The translations under genes were made by a program, and so were the position numbers. A stretch of 64,000 bases of DNA from Urechis unicinctus (taxonomy: Eukaryota; Annelida; Polychaeta; Xenopneusta; Urechidae), in contig CM067343.1 in the NCBI GenBank assembly GCA_034190875.2, positions 42,112,109-42,176,108 of the forward strand, read 5' to 3'. Position 1 is the first letter of the stretch. Every line of letters begins with the position of its first letter. Of the stretch, positions 24,541 through 35,699 are shown one piece after another. Below the pieces are notes generated by a model. It was not told the origin of the DNA and ran no database searches. It saw only the letters and a program-made list of their open reading frames with translations.

Positions 24541-25960
24541 ATATCATCTCCCAAATTTTACCCATATTGTAGAAGATAGGTGAGTTTGCTGTAACATTGT
24601 ATGATATGTTCATCATTAATGCGTCAGCGGCATTAAACACGACCCGTAAGGAGAAGTCTGTAACAATACACTATTCGTTACACTCGTTATGTTGGGCATT
24701 CCATTATACACGCAGTTTCTTCTTTGTATGCCATGGCACGACCATGGCACATAACCAAGTAATAAAATGACCCACGCAAAACCACAAATGTTTACGGTGA
24801 TGCAGACATAAAGAATACCTTCATGGAAACCATCACCATATGGACCACTAGGCACCACGTCGATGATCATTGTGCGTTAAAACGGCTATGTTTATCGTAT
24901 TTTAAGCTACCGATTACAAACGGTAGAAATATCCATACCTAACAATTGTGTAACACAAGCTCACATACCACACCACCCATAAGTATTTATCTCTTAAATA
25001 ATCTATGCGTTCTTGACTCTGCAATCTGTAGACAGTGGTATTTAATATCGGCAGTTGCATTTGTCAAATTGCATAAGAATTTGGGTAATATATATTTTTG
25101 ATTTCCTTGTCACCTGGCCGGACCTCGATATTCTGATTCATGTACTTATTGTGGCAGGTACTCGGCTGCCCAACCAACCTTTACTACTAATTGCTCCTCA
25201 GTACATTGTATTCATGGGCGTCGACTGAGTAGTAAATGATTATTCAATATCAAGTCATTTGATTGAGTTCATCATTCAAAGACAAGCTTCGAATAGTATG
25301 GCTTATCCTGACCAACCACACTATGCTATGCTATGCCATATTGCCGATTATAAAATCAGATACGACTTATTGCCAATGAGCACATGGTAGGCCACAACAT
25401 GCAAGGGTGCATTCACAATGATACACCATCACTAAATCACCGTAGAAATAACTAGCACACAAAAACTATAAAGTTAACAATCTTCTGATCCCAAAACGAC
25501 GGATAGTTATTATCAAGGTAATAGGAAAAACAACCCAATCGTAACCTGTGGGGTCTTTACGTAGTTGAGTATAGTTAGTAGGACTGCAAGTACAGCAGTG
25601 AATGTCATTAGCCCCCGCCATATATAACCACGTCCATTTCAAGGTAATGAGAACGTGTAGTGTGATGCATAACGGAATTGGGCCTGAGACGGTGTTTCCT
25701 TTTGCGCCCGTATAAAAAGGTGTTTTTGCAAACGCGCGAAGACGACAAAGCAGAGCATTAAGATGGATGTTCCTTTTGTGTCGTTTTGGATCGTAAATTT
25801 AAGCATTTCAATTGCCCGATGTGGTATCACATACAACTGTTGAAAGTGGGGTTTTTTTTCTTGAGCCAGTCTTTGTCTTATCATTTAGGCTGGCTCGGAA
25901 TCTAAGTGATACATATTTGCTCAACTTAATCGTTTTCGCTCATATTGATATAACTCATTG
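24541..25960. repeat. Segment P2 (right part), series B copy
   Basis: It aligns with 54,280-55,560 and 6,950-8,400. Anchors are 'ttacccatattgtagaag' (24,558; 54,292), 'aatgcgttcttgactctgc' or close variants (25,004; 54,980) and 'ccgccatatataacc' (25,614; 55,367). Confidence 0.75.
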
Positions 25961-26644
25961 CATTGGATCGATGGAGATTCATTGGGCGTCGTGCCTTACT
26001 AAATTACATAATGGAACCAAATTTTTAGAAATGATATGACGTACCTGGTAACAGATGTAGAGGGAACGTATATATGTGTAAACATACGAAGAGACTGTTA
26101 CCGAGGGTAACCCGTCCCCACGCAAACTAACCGAGAAAAAAATTTGCCTTCCAATTTTATTCAGATAGAATACGATGAGATCTTGGGGATGGTTATTGTT
26201 GACTGAGATGATGAGAAGACGGGTCGATTACAGATGATTAACAATAAAAGAAGTCTGGATGCTAAGGCCTAGCGCCCAATGCAGCGTATCAGTGAATAAA
26301 AGGGGGGTTACGTCATAATCACGTGCACTGGGGTCTGGTCAGTGATAGGGTGCATTGTTTTGCAGCGCCACGCTGTGCTCTGCTGCGTGTCATGTGATAA
26401 TGACTCGACAGCCCGTAGTTTTATGTATCGATTGTGTAATATAATCAACAATATACATTTAAAAGAGCGAGGTTGAAAATAATCACATCATATAGTAATG
26501 AGTCTATACCATTTTGAGGAAGCTGCAGAGTAACATTACAATGTCAAGAAATGACTTGATGGCATGTGTTCACTATTTTCACTAAACCGAATACATCTAG
26601 TGCTGTTCAACTTGCAAAACATGCATTATCGGGGTAATGATTGA
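25961..26644. repeat. Segment related to 28,440-29,170 and 62,210-62,900
   Basis: Shared landmarks are 'gattcattg' with following 'cttact' or 'cctcat' (25,977; 28,479; 62,241), a purine-rich stretch with 'agaagacgg' (26,214; 28,828) and 'gtgatagggtgcattgtt' (26,342; 62,630). No coding potential is conserved. Confidence 0.6.
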
Positions 26645-27095
26645 ATGTCGTGTCCCTATCTCTATCGTGTCCCTATCGCCATCGTTTCCCTATCTCTATC
26701 CTGATCCTATCTCTATCGAGTGTCAATCTTTATCTTGATCCTATCTCAATCATGCCCTAATCCCTATCGTGTCCCTATCTCTATCTTGATCCTATCTCTA
26801 TCTTGATCCTATCTCTATCATGTCCCAATATCTATCTTGATACTACCTCAATCTTGTCCCAATCTCTATCGTGTCACTATCTCAATCTTGATCCTACCTC
26901 AATCTTGATCCTGTCTCTATCTTGATCCAATCTCTATCTTTATCCTATCTCTTTCGTGTCCCTATCCCTATCTTGATCCTATTTCTATCGAGTTTCTATC
27001 TCTATCGTGTCCCTTTCTTTGCCATGTCCCTTTCTCGATCTTGTTCTTACTACTATCTTGTTCCTATCTCCATCTTGTTCTTATATCTATTGGCA
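26645..27095. repeat. 17-bp minisatellite, series B copy (expanded)
   Basis: About 450 bp of variant units around 'tctctatcttgatccta' with 'tatcgtgtcccta' variants mixed in. It is twice the length of the series A array (9,505-9,725) and more than ten times the remnants at 29,253-29,278 and 56,445-56,485. The 61-codon frame at 26,922-27,107 is a product of the repeat. Confidence 0.92.
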
Positions 27096-27099
27096 GTGA

Positions 27100-27970
27100 T
27101 ATTATAATTTAACTCTTAACTCTTAAATCTACACACAAACATATTATTATGCATTCTATATTGCACTGGATTTAGCTTGTCTTATAGCAATCATCTTATA
27201 TATGATGCATTATTTCATGTGCTCCATTTGTAACCTTGAATCAGTCTGGGTTATTACTATCTGTAGCCGCAGGGCAGGAGCAAAATATTGTTAGCGGTTA
27301 TTTTGCAGTTTACAGTCCATAGTAATTCAAGACTTCCGATTTTCTAAATGCACTTTAGAAGTTTGATGCCTCTGGCGACGTGTGACATTTGCAGGTCAAT
27401 CAAGGACTAATTGCTTGCTTTTAACTCCTCCTGGTGTTTGTTTATGACACGCCTGTAGTAAGTGACGATCAAGTTTGAGATCGACACTGGATTCCTAAAC
27501 ATAATGCTTAATGGAACACGACTAAAGCTCAGTACGGGGGGGGGGGGGGGGGGGAAACGCGTAGCAACCAATGGTTGTGATATATTAACACAGACAATGG
27601 ATATCTTGATCATAGCGTACATTTGGGTAGTGTACTCGTTAGTACCTGGATTATCACCAGTCATAATCGTGATTAGCATTAAGTACATTGTCAATATAAG
27701 CGAGGAGCTTATAAGAATAGCAGTATGTTTTGGGTGGCTGAAAAAATGTATTGCGTTTACTACTTCACAATAACGGGTGAACAATGAGCAATATCATAGA
27801 TAATGTACTAGAACTTGAAGCCCACCGATTGACAATGTGGAAGGCATTGTAAGATAGACGTGAAAAATAGCAACGTTGAAGGCTAAATTACGCTTCAGTC
27901 TACTCCAAAACGTTGTTTACAATGTTTAATCAGCCTCATTGTTGCCATTACGACTAGCCTCATTTTGGAT
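27100..27970. repeat. Segment P3, series B copy 1
   Basis: It aligns with 9,726-10,640. It holds a 19-G run at 27,536-27,554 where series A has 10 G. Two overlapping open frames on opposite strands (27,407-27,784 minus and 27,462-27,773 plus) are not supported as proteins. Confidence 0.75.
27536..27554 (+). repeat. Poly-G tract (19 G)
   Basis: An uninterrupted run after 'gctcagtac'; see 10,170-10,179 for the homologous tract of 10 G. Confidence 0.95.
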
Positions 27971-29250
27971 AGAATGTTGCTGATACATGCAAATTTGCAC
28001 ACACACATTGAGAACTTGTATGCACATGTATGTTTAAGTGTATTCTGCAGGGTCGTATGCTGCATTGAAAGGAGTGTTTACCCATCACGTACATGAAAGG
28101 TTTCAATCCCACATCAATCATATCATTCATTCAGGCAAGACATTAATGCGTATTTGACGGTTCTTGGCGACCCTGATGCAGTATGTATGAGCTGATTAAA
28201 AGAGTGCTTCATCAAGAAAATTGGTCAATATGAAAACAATAATATAATACATAAGGTCTAATATCCGATAATTGTGTAACCTCTATGTGAGCATTTTAGT
28301 GTACATAAGGTAGCGTTTCATGGTTTATTGTGAACATTCCAGCAATATACAGTAGCATGTTGCTGTCCATAGTAATTATTCCGGCGTGGTTGAGATGGTC
28401 AGGAACAATCAATGGTATGGTTCTAAATGTTGAAGATCAACATAGCAGCATACAAATACCGTATTAGATTGAGGGTGATTCATTGAAGGTCTTGCCTTAT
28501 TAAATTGCATCATGGTACCCTGGTTTTAAAAATAAAATGACGCACTAAGTTGCAGCTGTATGGATAATGTACGGACTCACCTTGACCTACAAACACACAA
28601 GACAGGTTTATAACGTTGACATGCGGAGAGTGACTGTATAAGGAATAGAACAGTCTTGGGCTCGACTGCTTAGATTCAAGCGCTCTTGGTCCCATTTCTG
28701 TCTCCGGTACCAAACTGACCTATCCACGTGCTAACAACCGAAAAGATAGCTTACCTTCCGATTTACTCAGAAGATTGAAGAGGAGAACATAGCAGGGGCG
28801 TTGATGTCCCCTCGACTGATGATAAGAAGAAGACGGATCGAGTTCAGAAGGATAGCGATCAAAGATGTCAAAATGAGAAGGACTAAAGTCCACGCCGCTT
28901 ATTAGTGAATTTAAGGGAGTCATTGTTTCTTGTCTGAGGTAAAGCGTGCTGAGCAATGCCATGCCATACTGTGCTGTGTGTCGTGTTTTATTAATCCATG
29001 GTGTAATAAAATCATTAATATGAAATAAAAAGAGTTTAATATTATGTGGAGCCTGTGAAGCTGTCAATAATAATATTACAGTATAAGAGTTTATACAATG
29101 TTGTAACAGCTGTAGCGACAGTTACATCACCCCTAAATAAATTATGGTGTGTGGTCACTATTTCCATGAACACCAATACACCTAGTGCTGTTCAGCATGA
29201 AATAAAGATGCTGTATTTGCCAAAAGTAGCAAATACAATTTATTTTTGCC
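27971..29250. repeat. Segment shared with series A and D
   Basis: The left part matches 10,665-10,810 ('tatgtttaagtgtatt') and 61,560-61,730 ('aatcccacatcaatc' at 28,105 and 61,668). The right part (28,440-29,170) matches 25,961-26,644 and 62,210-62,900. No gene was seen. Confidence 0.6.
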
Positions 29251-30355
29251 CTATCTTGATTCCTATCTCCGTTGGTCTTTTTTATTATTAAATTATTAGT
29301 GAATTCTTTGTCCAAGTTTCCAAAACACATGCTACGGTCAGACTTGTTTTGTGCTCGTCTGTTTAATATAATCTTATCCTTGAGGCTTTATTGCATGCGC
29401 TCCATTAGTAACCTTGCACCAGTGTTATTTCAAAACGTCGCCGCTGGGATGGGATAAAATGTTGTTAGCGGTTCCTTTGCAGTTTACAGCCTATGGTTGA
29501 TGACCTTTACGAATTTCATGCCTTTGGAGATGTACGACGTCTACACGTCAATCTGCTTCTAACACCTTACGCGCCTGTAGAGATTGACAATCAAACGTGT
29601 GAATGGCACTTGATTCATGAACAGGATGCTTAATGGGACATGACTAAAGAACTGCAATGAGTGAAAACAAGTTGGTGATTATATCCAGTAATCATCCCTG
29701 TGTACTTTTATTTATATGTTTGCACATTAAGCTTAGAGGAATAATCATGAAAAGCATTTAGTACATATAATGATACAATAAAAGCGAGGTGCTTTCAAGA
29801 CGCTTTTAAATGGCAGGATGTTTTTGGGTGGCTGTAAGAATATGTACGTTTACTCCATCAACAGTACGAACCAGGTTCTCGCACGCAATGAGGAGATAGT
29901 ACCAACAGGTCAAACAAGCTTTTAATGGATAATGTACCTGTCGATTGAAGGCATGTAAGTTTGACGTGATACATAGCAATTATGTTGGCTAACTAACGTC
30001 CCAGTCTACTCTGTGTGCTACATATAATCAGCCTCATCATTTTCGGTACGACATATCTCATTGTCGATAAAATGACGCTGATTGCAAATGCAAATCTTTG
30101 CATCATTAGAGCTTGTGGTGCAAGAGTCATTCCGATAATCGTATGACGTGCGATGCTCTCTCTTACATTGCATGACCAAATCGGTAAGCATACAAATGTA
30201 TTACAGTAATTTATTGGTATAAACGTTTGGTACGTATATAGGCATGTTTAGTTTTCTAGTCAGGAAAGCAGGCTTTCAACAGTAAATATTCATTAACATG
30301 GCAAACGATCCACCCATTATGACAACTGCAGTAGCATTGATTAAATAGTGGCACT
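29251..30355. repeat. Segment P3, series B copy 2
   Basis: It aligns with 10,840-11,530, 57,170-57,750 and 62,900-63,740. It begins with a remnant of the 17-bp minisatellite ('ccctatcttgattcctatct') and ends at the 'aatattcattaacatggc' block. Confidence 0.7.
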
Positions 30356-30539
30356 CAGACTTTTGAATATGTATTAGTTCTGATTAATGACAATATTTGG
30401 TCTTAACCAATGACATATACCACTGGTTTTTCAGAACAGTAGCCGGTCGGGATTATGGTATATCAATGCATGAGGGGTCCTAATAAAACCCAACGGATGC
30501 TTCTAGAGGCCATCACTAGAGGTATGCCACTAAATGCAT

Positions 30540-30643
30540 CTACGCGATTATGAATCCACCGTCAATAGCGAGTCCTGCTCCATTAATCATGGCTGCTTCA
30601 TCGCTCAATAGAAACAGGATGGGGTTGACTACGTCTTCAATGT
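30540..30643 (-). CDS. DCXR-like terminal exon
   Basis: 104 nt giving 'DIEDVVNPILFLLSDEAAM' (the D is split by the intron), then 'INGAGLAIDGGFIIA' and TAG. It matches the C-terminal 'ILFLLSD' and 'GGF' pattern of DCXR. The acceptor is 'ctgttaatag'. Confidence 0.9.
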
Positions 30644-32061
30644 CTATTAACAGACAAAATGAAAATCGCTATCAGTCCTTTGATTATCATTCTTAATCAT
30701 ATATTCAAGAAAAGGTAATGAAATGAAATAATAATCAATAAAAAGTAACAGCATTTACCTGTCATTCTTCCCAGTGGTATTCTTGAGATGTATGGTTTAC
30801 TAAGTGTCCCATTTTCTGCTAAATGTCTAACTAGTGGAGTGTTTACCATGGTTGGATGGACTGCATTGGTTCGGATCTAGCCAAATTAATGACAGTTAAA
30901 ATATCATAGTATGTAATTTAAACTTTGACAGTAGAACATTTATAAAATCAGACCATTGCAATTACTTTGTATGGTGCTAGTTCCAATGCCATGGACTTGG
31001 TCAGACTGGCAATCGCAGCTTTCGTTGCACAATACGTCGTGTAATCTTGAATAACCATAGACGCAACTACACTTGACATGTTGACTATAGAGCCCCCTGT
31101 GCCCCTTTCCTTCATTCCTCTGGCGACCACCTTTAAACGTCGCATGAAACATTTAAGCCACATTATTATATGTTGCCAGAGCGAAACTAGTGGCACGTAG
31201 CATATTTGTTGATAACAACATAGCAGTGTACCACTGTAGAAAAGCAATAATAGGGAGCAGTTGCTCACCTGAGAAACGCTTATCACGTTTAACGTTGTTG
31301 TTCATATGACTGTCACAGAAAACAGAAGAGGTTTATTTGATCAGATGCAATAAACCATAACTCTCTGTATCGCATAATTGTCTTTTTGAGTTGCAAATAT
31401 GTAACCTTACTCATAACCTGAACAGGACAGTCTATAATAATGTGAACATTATGAATTGAAGCAATCAGCTATTGTATATTTAATCAATGACACCTTTGGA
31501 AATGTTCCTCGTCCTCCTCCAGGAACGGCTTTGGCGTGCAGATAGCAGCGTTATTGACGAGGAGATCAATCGGACCCAGATCTTCTATGATCTTACTGGA
31601 TCCGCTCCAATCACTCAGATCAGCATACACGGAAATCAGATCCGTATGCTTTGGATTTTCATAGGCATTTAAAAATCAAGGTATTCAACCACAAATATGG
31701 GCTTAATAATAGTGACTCCCGAATTGTCATCTCCATATGTTCTGTAGCTCGTAGATATGCCAAATATTAAGTTTTATACAAATACCATATCTATATTGGG
31801 TGTTGAAAGTATGGGTTAAAAATCGAAGAGTAATGTGGCATTGCGGCCCATTTGGTAGATGTAAGCATTTAGACAAACAATTCCCAATTGAGCGTACTGA
31901 ATTCCGCCTTTATGAGAAATTACAGAACCAACGGGGCGACCATTAAGAGGTATGCACCCTGACCTCTAGTTTGAGAGCGTCTAGACGGTCTTGTGATACG
32001 TCAAGTGCAAAAACCTTTGCCCCATCCTTACTTAGTGCAATGGCGACATCTTTACCAATAC
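30540..32061 (-). CDS. DCXR-like: L-xylulose reductase-like short-chain dehydrogenase, six exons found, probably disabled
   Basis: The six exons found encode about 230 residues of a short-chain dehydrogenase/reductase that follows animal DCXR over its length. DCXR reduces L-xylulose to xylitol, and dicarbonyls, with NADPH. Visible family landmarks in order are the end of the glycine-rich cofactor turn (GIG), 'DLLVNNAA', 'GGSIVNMSS' with the catalytic Ser, 'YCATKAA' with the YxxxK catalytic pair, 'NAVHPTMVNTP', and the C-terminal 'GAGLAIDGGF' before a TAG stop. All introns are short and use GT-AG. Two problems suggest it is not functional. The first exon (start codon and TGxxxG part of the motif) was not found upstream to 34.5 kb. 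The 41-nt exon at 31,269-31,309 should be 43 nt to keep frame, so it has a 2-nt loss. A sequencing error or an alternative exon remains possible. The gene lies in a block present only in series B. Confidence 0.85.
30759..30876 (-). CDS. DCXR-like exon: substrate-loop region
   Basis: 118 nt, 39 codons plus one base: 'IRTNAVHPTMVNTPLVRHL' to 'SRIPLGRMT'. The acceptor is 'ttggctag' and the donor is acag/gtaaat. The last G joins the next exon to give Asp. Confidence 0.88.
30966..31130 (-). CDS. DCXR-like exon: catalytic Ser/Tyr/Lys
   Basis: 165 nt, exactly 55 codons, phase 0 at both ends, from 'VVARGMKERG' to 'ELAPYK'. It contains 'IVNMSS' and 'YCATK', the catalytic Ser and YxxxK of the family. 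The acceptor is 'gtttaaag' and the donor aaa/gtaatt. Confidence 0.92.
31269..31309 (-). CDS. DCXR-like short exon with probable 2-nt deletion
   Basis: The acceptor is 'ttctgtgacag' and the donor tctcag/gtgagc. The right part reads VISVSQ, as expected before 'VVARG', but the left part (NNNVK) is in another frame. The exon is 41 nt; phase 2 entry and phase 0 exit need 40 or 43, and the family spacing needs 43. Reading VISVSQ in frame from the acceptor meets a TGA. Confidence 0.6.
31494..31648 (-). CDS. DCXR-like exon: NNA motif
   Basis: 155 nt encoding 51 residues plus two bases, with 'SVYADLSDW' and 'GPIDLLVNNAAICTPKPF'. The acceptor is 'aatccaaag' and the donor caaag/gtgtca. Starting at His directly after the preceding Glu gives the same spacing as human DCXR. 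The plus-strand open frame over this exon is only its shadow. Confidence 0.85.
31964..32061 (-). CDS. DCXR-like exon: cofactor-binding region
   Basis: 98 nt encoding 32 residues from 'IGKDVAIALSKDGAKV' to '...LDALKLE'. The acceptor is 'gttgcag' and the donor is gag/gtcagg (weak). It is entered in phase 1, so the upstream exon must end with the first base of a Gly codon. It corresponds to the helix after the glycine-rich turn and the second beta strand. Confidence 0.8.
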
Positions 32062-33127
32062 CTGCAACAAGATAAAACAGCGATTATTAAGTGGATAGCT
32101 AGAAGGGATATTGTTAATATGGGATCAGGAGACTGAGTTTGTTGTGTAAGGATGCATAGTTTTGACTAAGTGTTGATATATTCATACTTGAACGCTTAAC
32201 AAGTAGCCAACTATTGGGAGATATTTTGGTAAAACCGCATTGAATACCTTCTCTCACAAGCAGCCAAATATGGTGAGATATCGTGCTCCAACCTCTCGTT
32301 GGGCTCGGTTACCGCGTGTAGGCCAGCCAATTTGGAAAAGGCGATTGTAGGGGATAACTGCAGCTTACCTAGATCAATCTACACTCAAGCTGCTCAAACC
32401 TTAGCCCTACAAGACGTCTGAGTAGACGTCTTACCTTCTCTTAAAACGACGCAATGAAAAAAAATTGAGATCGATTCATACCTACCAAACAACAAACATA
32501 CCCAATTGATGAGTTATAGAATGCAATGATGTTTTACGGACAATTTTATCCCTTTTCGGCGGGGGATTTCATCCATGGTAATTATGTATAGTTCGATCAA
32601 TTTGGGAATCGGTAAAAAGTCCGAAACACAGCAACATGTTTGTTTTCAAGTTCAAGACCACGTGCATTGCGCATGCTCAGAATGACGTGCCCTATCGACG
32701 ACTAATGCTAAGCCCTGGCGTGGGGGGGGGGGGCACTTAAGTGTATAGAGGTAGTATACATGTACCGCGCGACCGGGTATGTTTTTTCGGCCTCTCGTCT
32801 TGTACGACGGGTTATACATTCGCATAATACCTTGTACGACGGGGTTTACTTTTTGCCATTCTCAACTTGTACAACAAGTACGGGTTTTTGAGGCACACCC
32901 CAATCCAAGTCTAGGCATTCAGACATACAAGGAGCGACTTGTGTCATAACTGAGTGTACTGAGCGTAGAACCAAGAGACATATGAGCGCGAAGCTAATTA
33001 TAATAACTTTACAAGTAGCCAATGCTTTGGATTGGGAACGGGAAGAGAGAGAGAGTTAGCGAGTTGTGTAAGGATGCATATTTTAGACCAAGTGACGGAA
33101 TGTTCATACGTGGACACCTACTCTCAG
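32062..33127. other. Upstream region of DCXR-like gene, first exon not found
   Basis: I searched the minus strand here for a TGxxxGxG-coding exon with a phase-1 donor and found none. The stretch contains an 11-G run near 32,721-32,731 and three related palindromic stretches around 'ttgtacgacgggtt' (32,801-32,885). Nothing else was recognised. Confidence 0.5.
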
Positions 33128-33145
33128 AAGCATAAATATATATAA

Positions 33146-33212
<67 letters not shown>

Positions 33213-33285
33213 TATATATATAAGTATATATATATATATATATATATATAACATTCATATATATGTGTATATATATATATATATA

Positions 33286-33360
<75 letters not shown>
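33128..33360. repeat. (TA)n microsatellite, interrupted
   Basis: About 230 bp of TA units with AAATA, TAAG, 'acattcat' and 'tgtg' interruptions. Open frames over it are Ile/Tyr artefacts. Confidence 0.95.
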
Positions 33361-33362
<2 letters not shown>

Positions 33363-33369
33363 GCTTCGT

Positions 33370-34510
33370 GAAATCTCATATCACGGATTAAATTAGTAAC
33401 TGTGCATGAATCTTGCTTGATTCAAAGCTTATGCAATCGTGTCGCATAGTCCGCATAGAGAAGAACGGCGTATGGATATGTTATTTGATAAAGGTAGTCT
33501 GTTGAAATCAGGGTTGCGTCAAAACACTTTTGACAGCAGCCATAAAATTAACACATGCATGCATAGATAGCCAACAATTTATGTTTTTTATAAGATGCAA
33601 CAACAGGGACAGTGTGGCAAGTGACACGATGGACTGAGAACCTAAGGTATACAATACGTGCTACCTGTCGGGGCAACGATTCTGTGCTATACATAGAACA
33701 CTAATGGTACGCGCCAAATTTGATATGTTGCCCATTCCAAATGAGTTATTTTGAAGACACTCGAGCTTAGCGCTGGGAAAATTATGCTCTGTGAAAGGCC
33801 CGTCCGAAATGGTCGAACAACATATCAACGTCGTTACATACTTTAACATCACCGTATGATTTTTATTGCACTAACATCCAATGGTAGGTCATAATAGTGA
33901 CCAACATCAGACAATTTCTATTCGCTAAAGCACGTTTTTGTAACATTTTTATACATTATCGTACATATAGCAAAGGTGTTCTTGTCTATAACGCCCTCCA
34001 GAAAACTATTACTGGATATTATTCGACATTTTACCATCAGTATATTTGGCGGGTGCATGGTGAGGTAGCCAATGGGAGCTTTGAATTTATTATTATGGTA
34101 CTTTAGCACTAAGCATATAATATCAATTTTGCATTTTACAGAGATACAGCTGTTTGTCTTCATAATTTATCACATTACGTAGAAAAGCAATGACATTTGT
34201 GCTGAAGGAACCATTAGGACGTCTACAGCTGCTACACAAGGGCGCATCCATTTCCAGTATTGCTTAATTATGCACAACGCAGTCCGTTTTCATTCATTGT
34301 ATTCAGGACACAGAGTTGAGACGCAATAGAGTGTGGTGGTTAGTTCCTTTAGGGATGAACGTTATATGCGTGAGGAAATCCTCCGTTTAAGCCGTTCTGA
34401 GTGCTTGATATTCCTAGTCTTAATAAAGCCGGTTTTCAATTCATGCGTATTCCGGCGCCTGGTAAGTCTGTGCTGTAAAACATTGCAGCATTACCCGTTT
34501 ATTGACAGTA
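33370..34510. repeat. Segment P4, series B copy
   Basis: It aligns with 13,370-14,430; the first 100 bp ('cacggattaaattagtaa') also match series C at 58,807. It runs directly into the first 8.9-kb tandem copy. Confidence 0.8.
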
Positions 34511-34749
34511 TTTCCTCACGTATCCACATTTATGCACGCCGCTAACCATCCAGTGGTTCAACGCCTCGCAGTACGTACAAAAACTGAACGATGTTGCGCT
34601 TTTGAGTCATTGTATTTTGAAAAGGGTGGTAAATCCTGGGAGTTATATGCAGACTTATTTTATTGCACCATGCTTCCAATTATGTGGCTACATTAAGCTG
34701 CAACAATGGTAGGTAAACTTCAGTCGAATGTTCAATTGTTTATTACTGT

Positions 34750-34850
34750 TTTTGCATTAATGTTGTATCGTGAAGTGCGGGGTAGAGATGTACACGATAC
34801 GCACTTGAGCTAATGGAGGCTCGAACTCCAGGCGGAGGGTATAGAAGAAC
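34750..34850. repeat. Repeat family R, truncated copy
   Basis: The first 100 bp of R ('gtacacgatacgcacttgag', 'gaactccaggcggaggg') stop where the GC-rich island begins. Confidence 0.7.
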
Positions 34851-35079
34851 TATATAACTTGGAGTAGTATAGGTGATAGCGGTTCGAGCACACACCTCCA
34901 AATAGAGACCCCACCCACCGACGATAAGGAATCCCCCACTTCAGAGCATCATTTACCCACTTCAACTATTCCTTTCGGGGTCTAAGGTCTCAAGAGCTGA
35001 CAAGAGCTGGCCAAGGATTAAACCTGCGACCCTCTCAGCAGGCCATGAGTCACAGGGGAGAGGGAGGCCATGAGTCACA

Positions 35080-35200
35080 GAGGTAGGGAGCCACGACCAC
35101 ATGGGGGTAGGGGGAGAGGGAGCCCACGAGTCGCAGGGGTAGGGACCACGACCACATGGGGGCGCCACGACCACATGGGGGTAGGGGGAGAGGGCCGGAA
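35080..35200 (+). repeat. G-rich minisatellite in the GC island, copy 1
   Basis: Three imperfect units contain 'ccacgaccacatggggg' and 'agggggagaggg'. They are preceded by two 'ggccatgagtcaca' units. The same array is at 43,985-44,115 with one unit rearranged. Confidence 0.85.
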
Positions 35201-35699
35201 ACCGTTTGAGTCGCAGGTGTGGTGTTCGTTGCGACTTGATTTTGTGTCATTTGTACGCCCTTTTGAACTAATAAAACAGTAGAGTAATGACGCCCCACCA
35301 CATACGTGCGAAACAGGCTTATAGGAGCGCACTTTTACTCCAGAGCAACCCGACTTTCGGCTACCTTTTTACTGCCGACCCAAAACAAGACTTCCTCCAG
35401 ATTCTCCAACAATCAAACACCAACAGCCAAAACCAGCCAAACCAACCAAACAAGCCAAACAAGCCAAACCAGCCCAAACAGACAAAACAAGCCCTCCCAG
35501 CCCAAACAGACAAAACGAGCTAAACCAGCCAACCCAGCCAAACAAGCCAAAACGTGCCCCAGAGCCAAAACAACCGACAACCAAGACCAACAACACCCTC
35601 CACTCGGCCGACCAATCAGCCAGAACCCGCGCAAACCCTCTCTCCCCTATACCGGTAGCCAAAGAACAAGCAATTGAACTAATGTACCCCAAAAAGTAT

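Noticed and set aside
31487..31672. 61-codon plus-strand frame
   Set aside because: It is the shadow of the minus-strand DCXR-like exon 31,494-31,648.
34955..35060. tRNA-like T-arm on the minus strand ('caggtttaatcc')
   Set aside because: The B box lacks the central TTCGA and no A box lies at the right distance.
35410..35570. Tandem 'caaacaagcc' repeats as a possible CRISPR-like array
   Set aside because: Units are short, abutting and lack unique spacers; they are a simple minisatellite within a coding relic.
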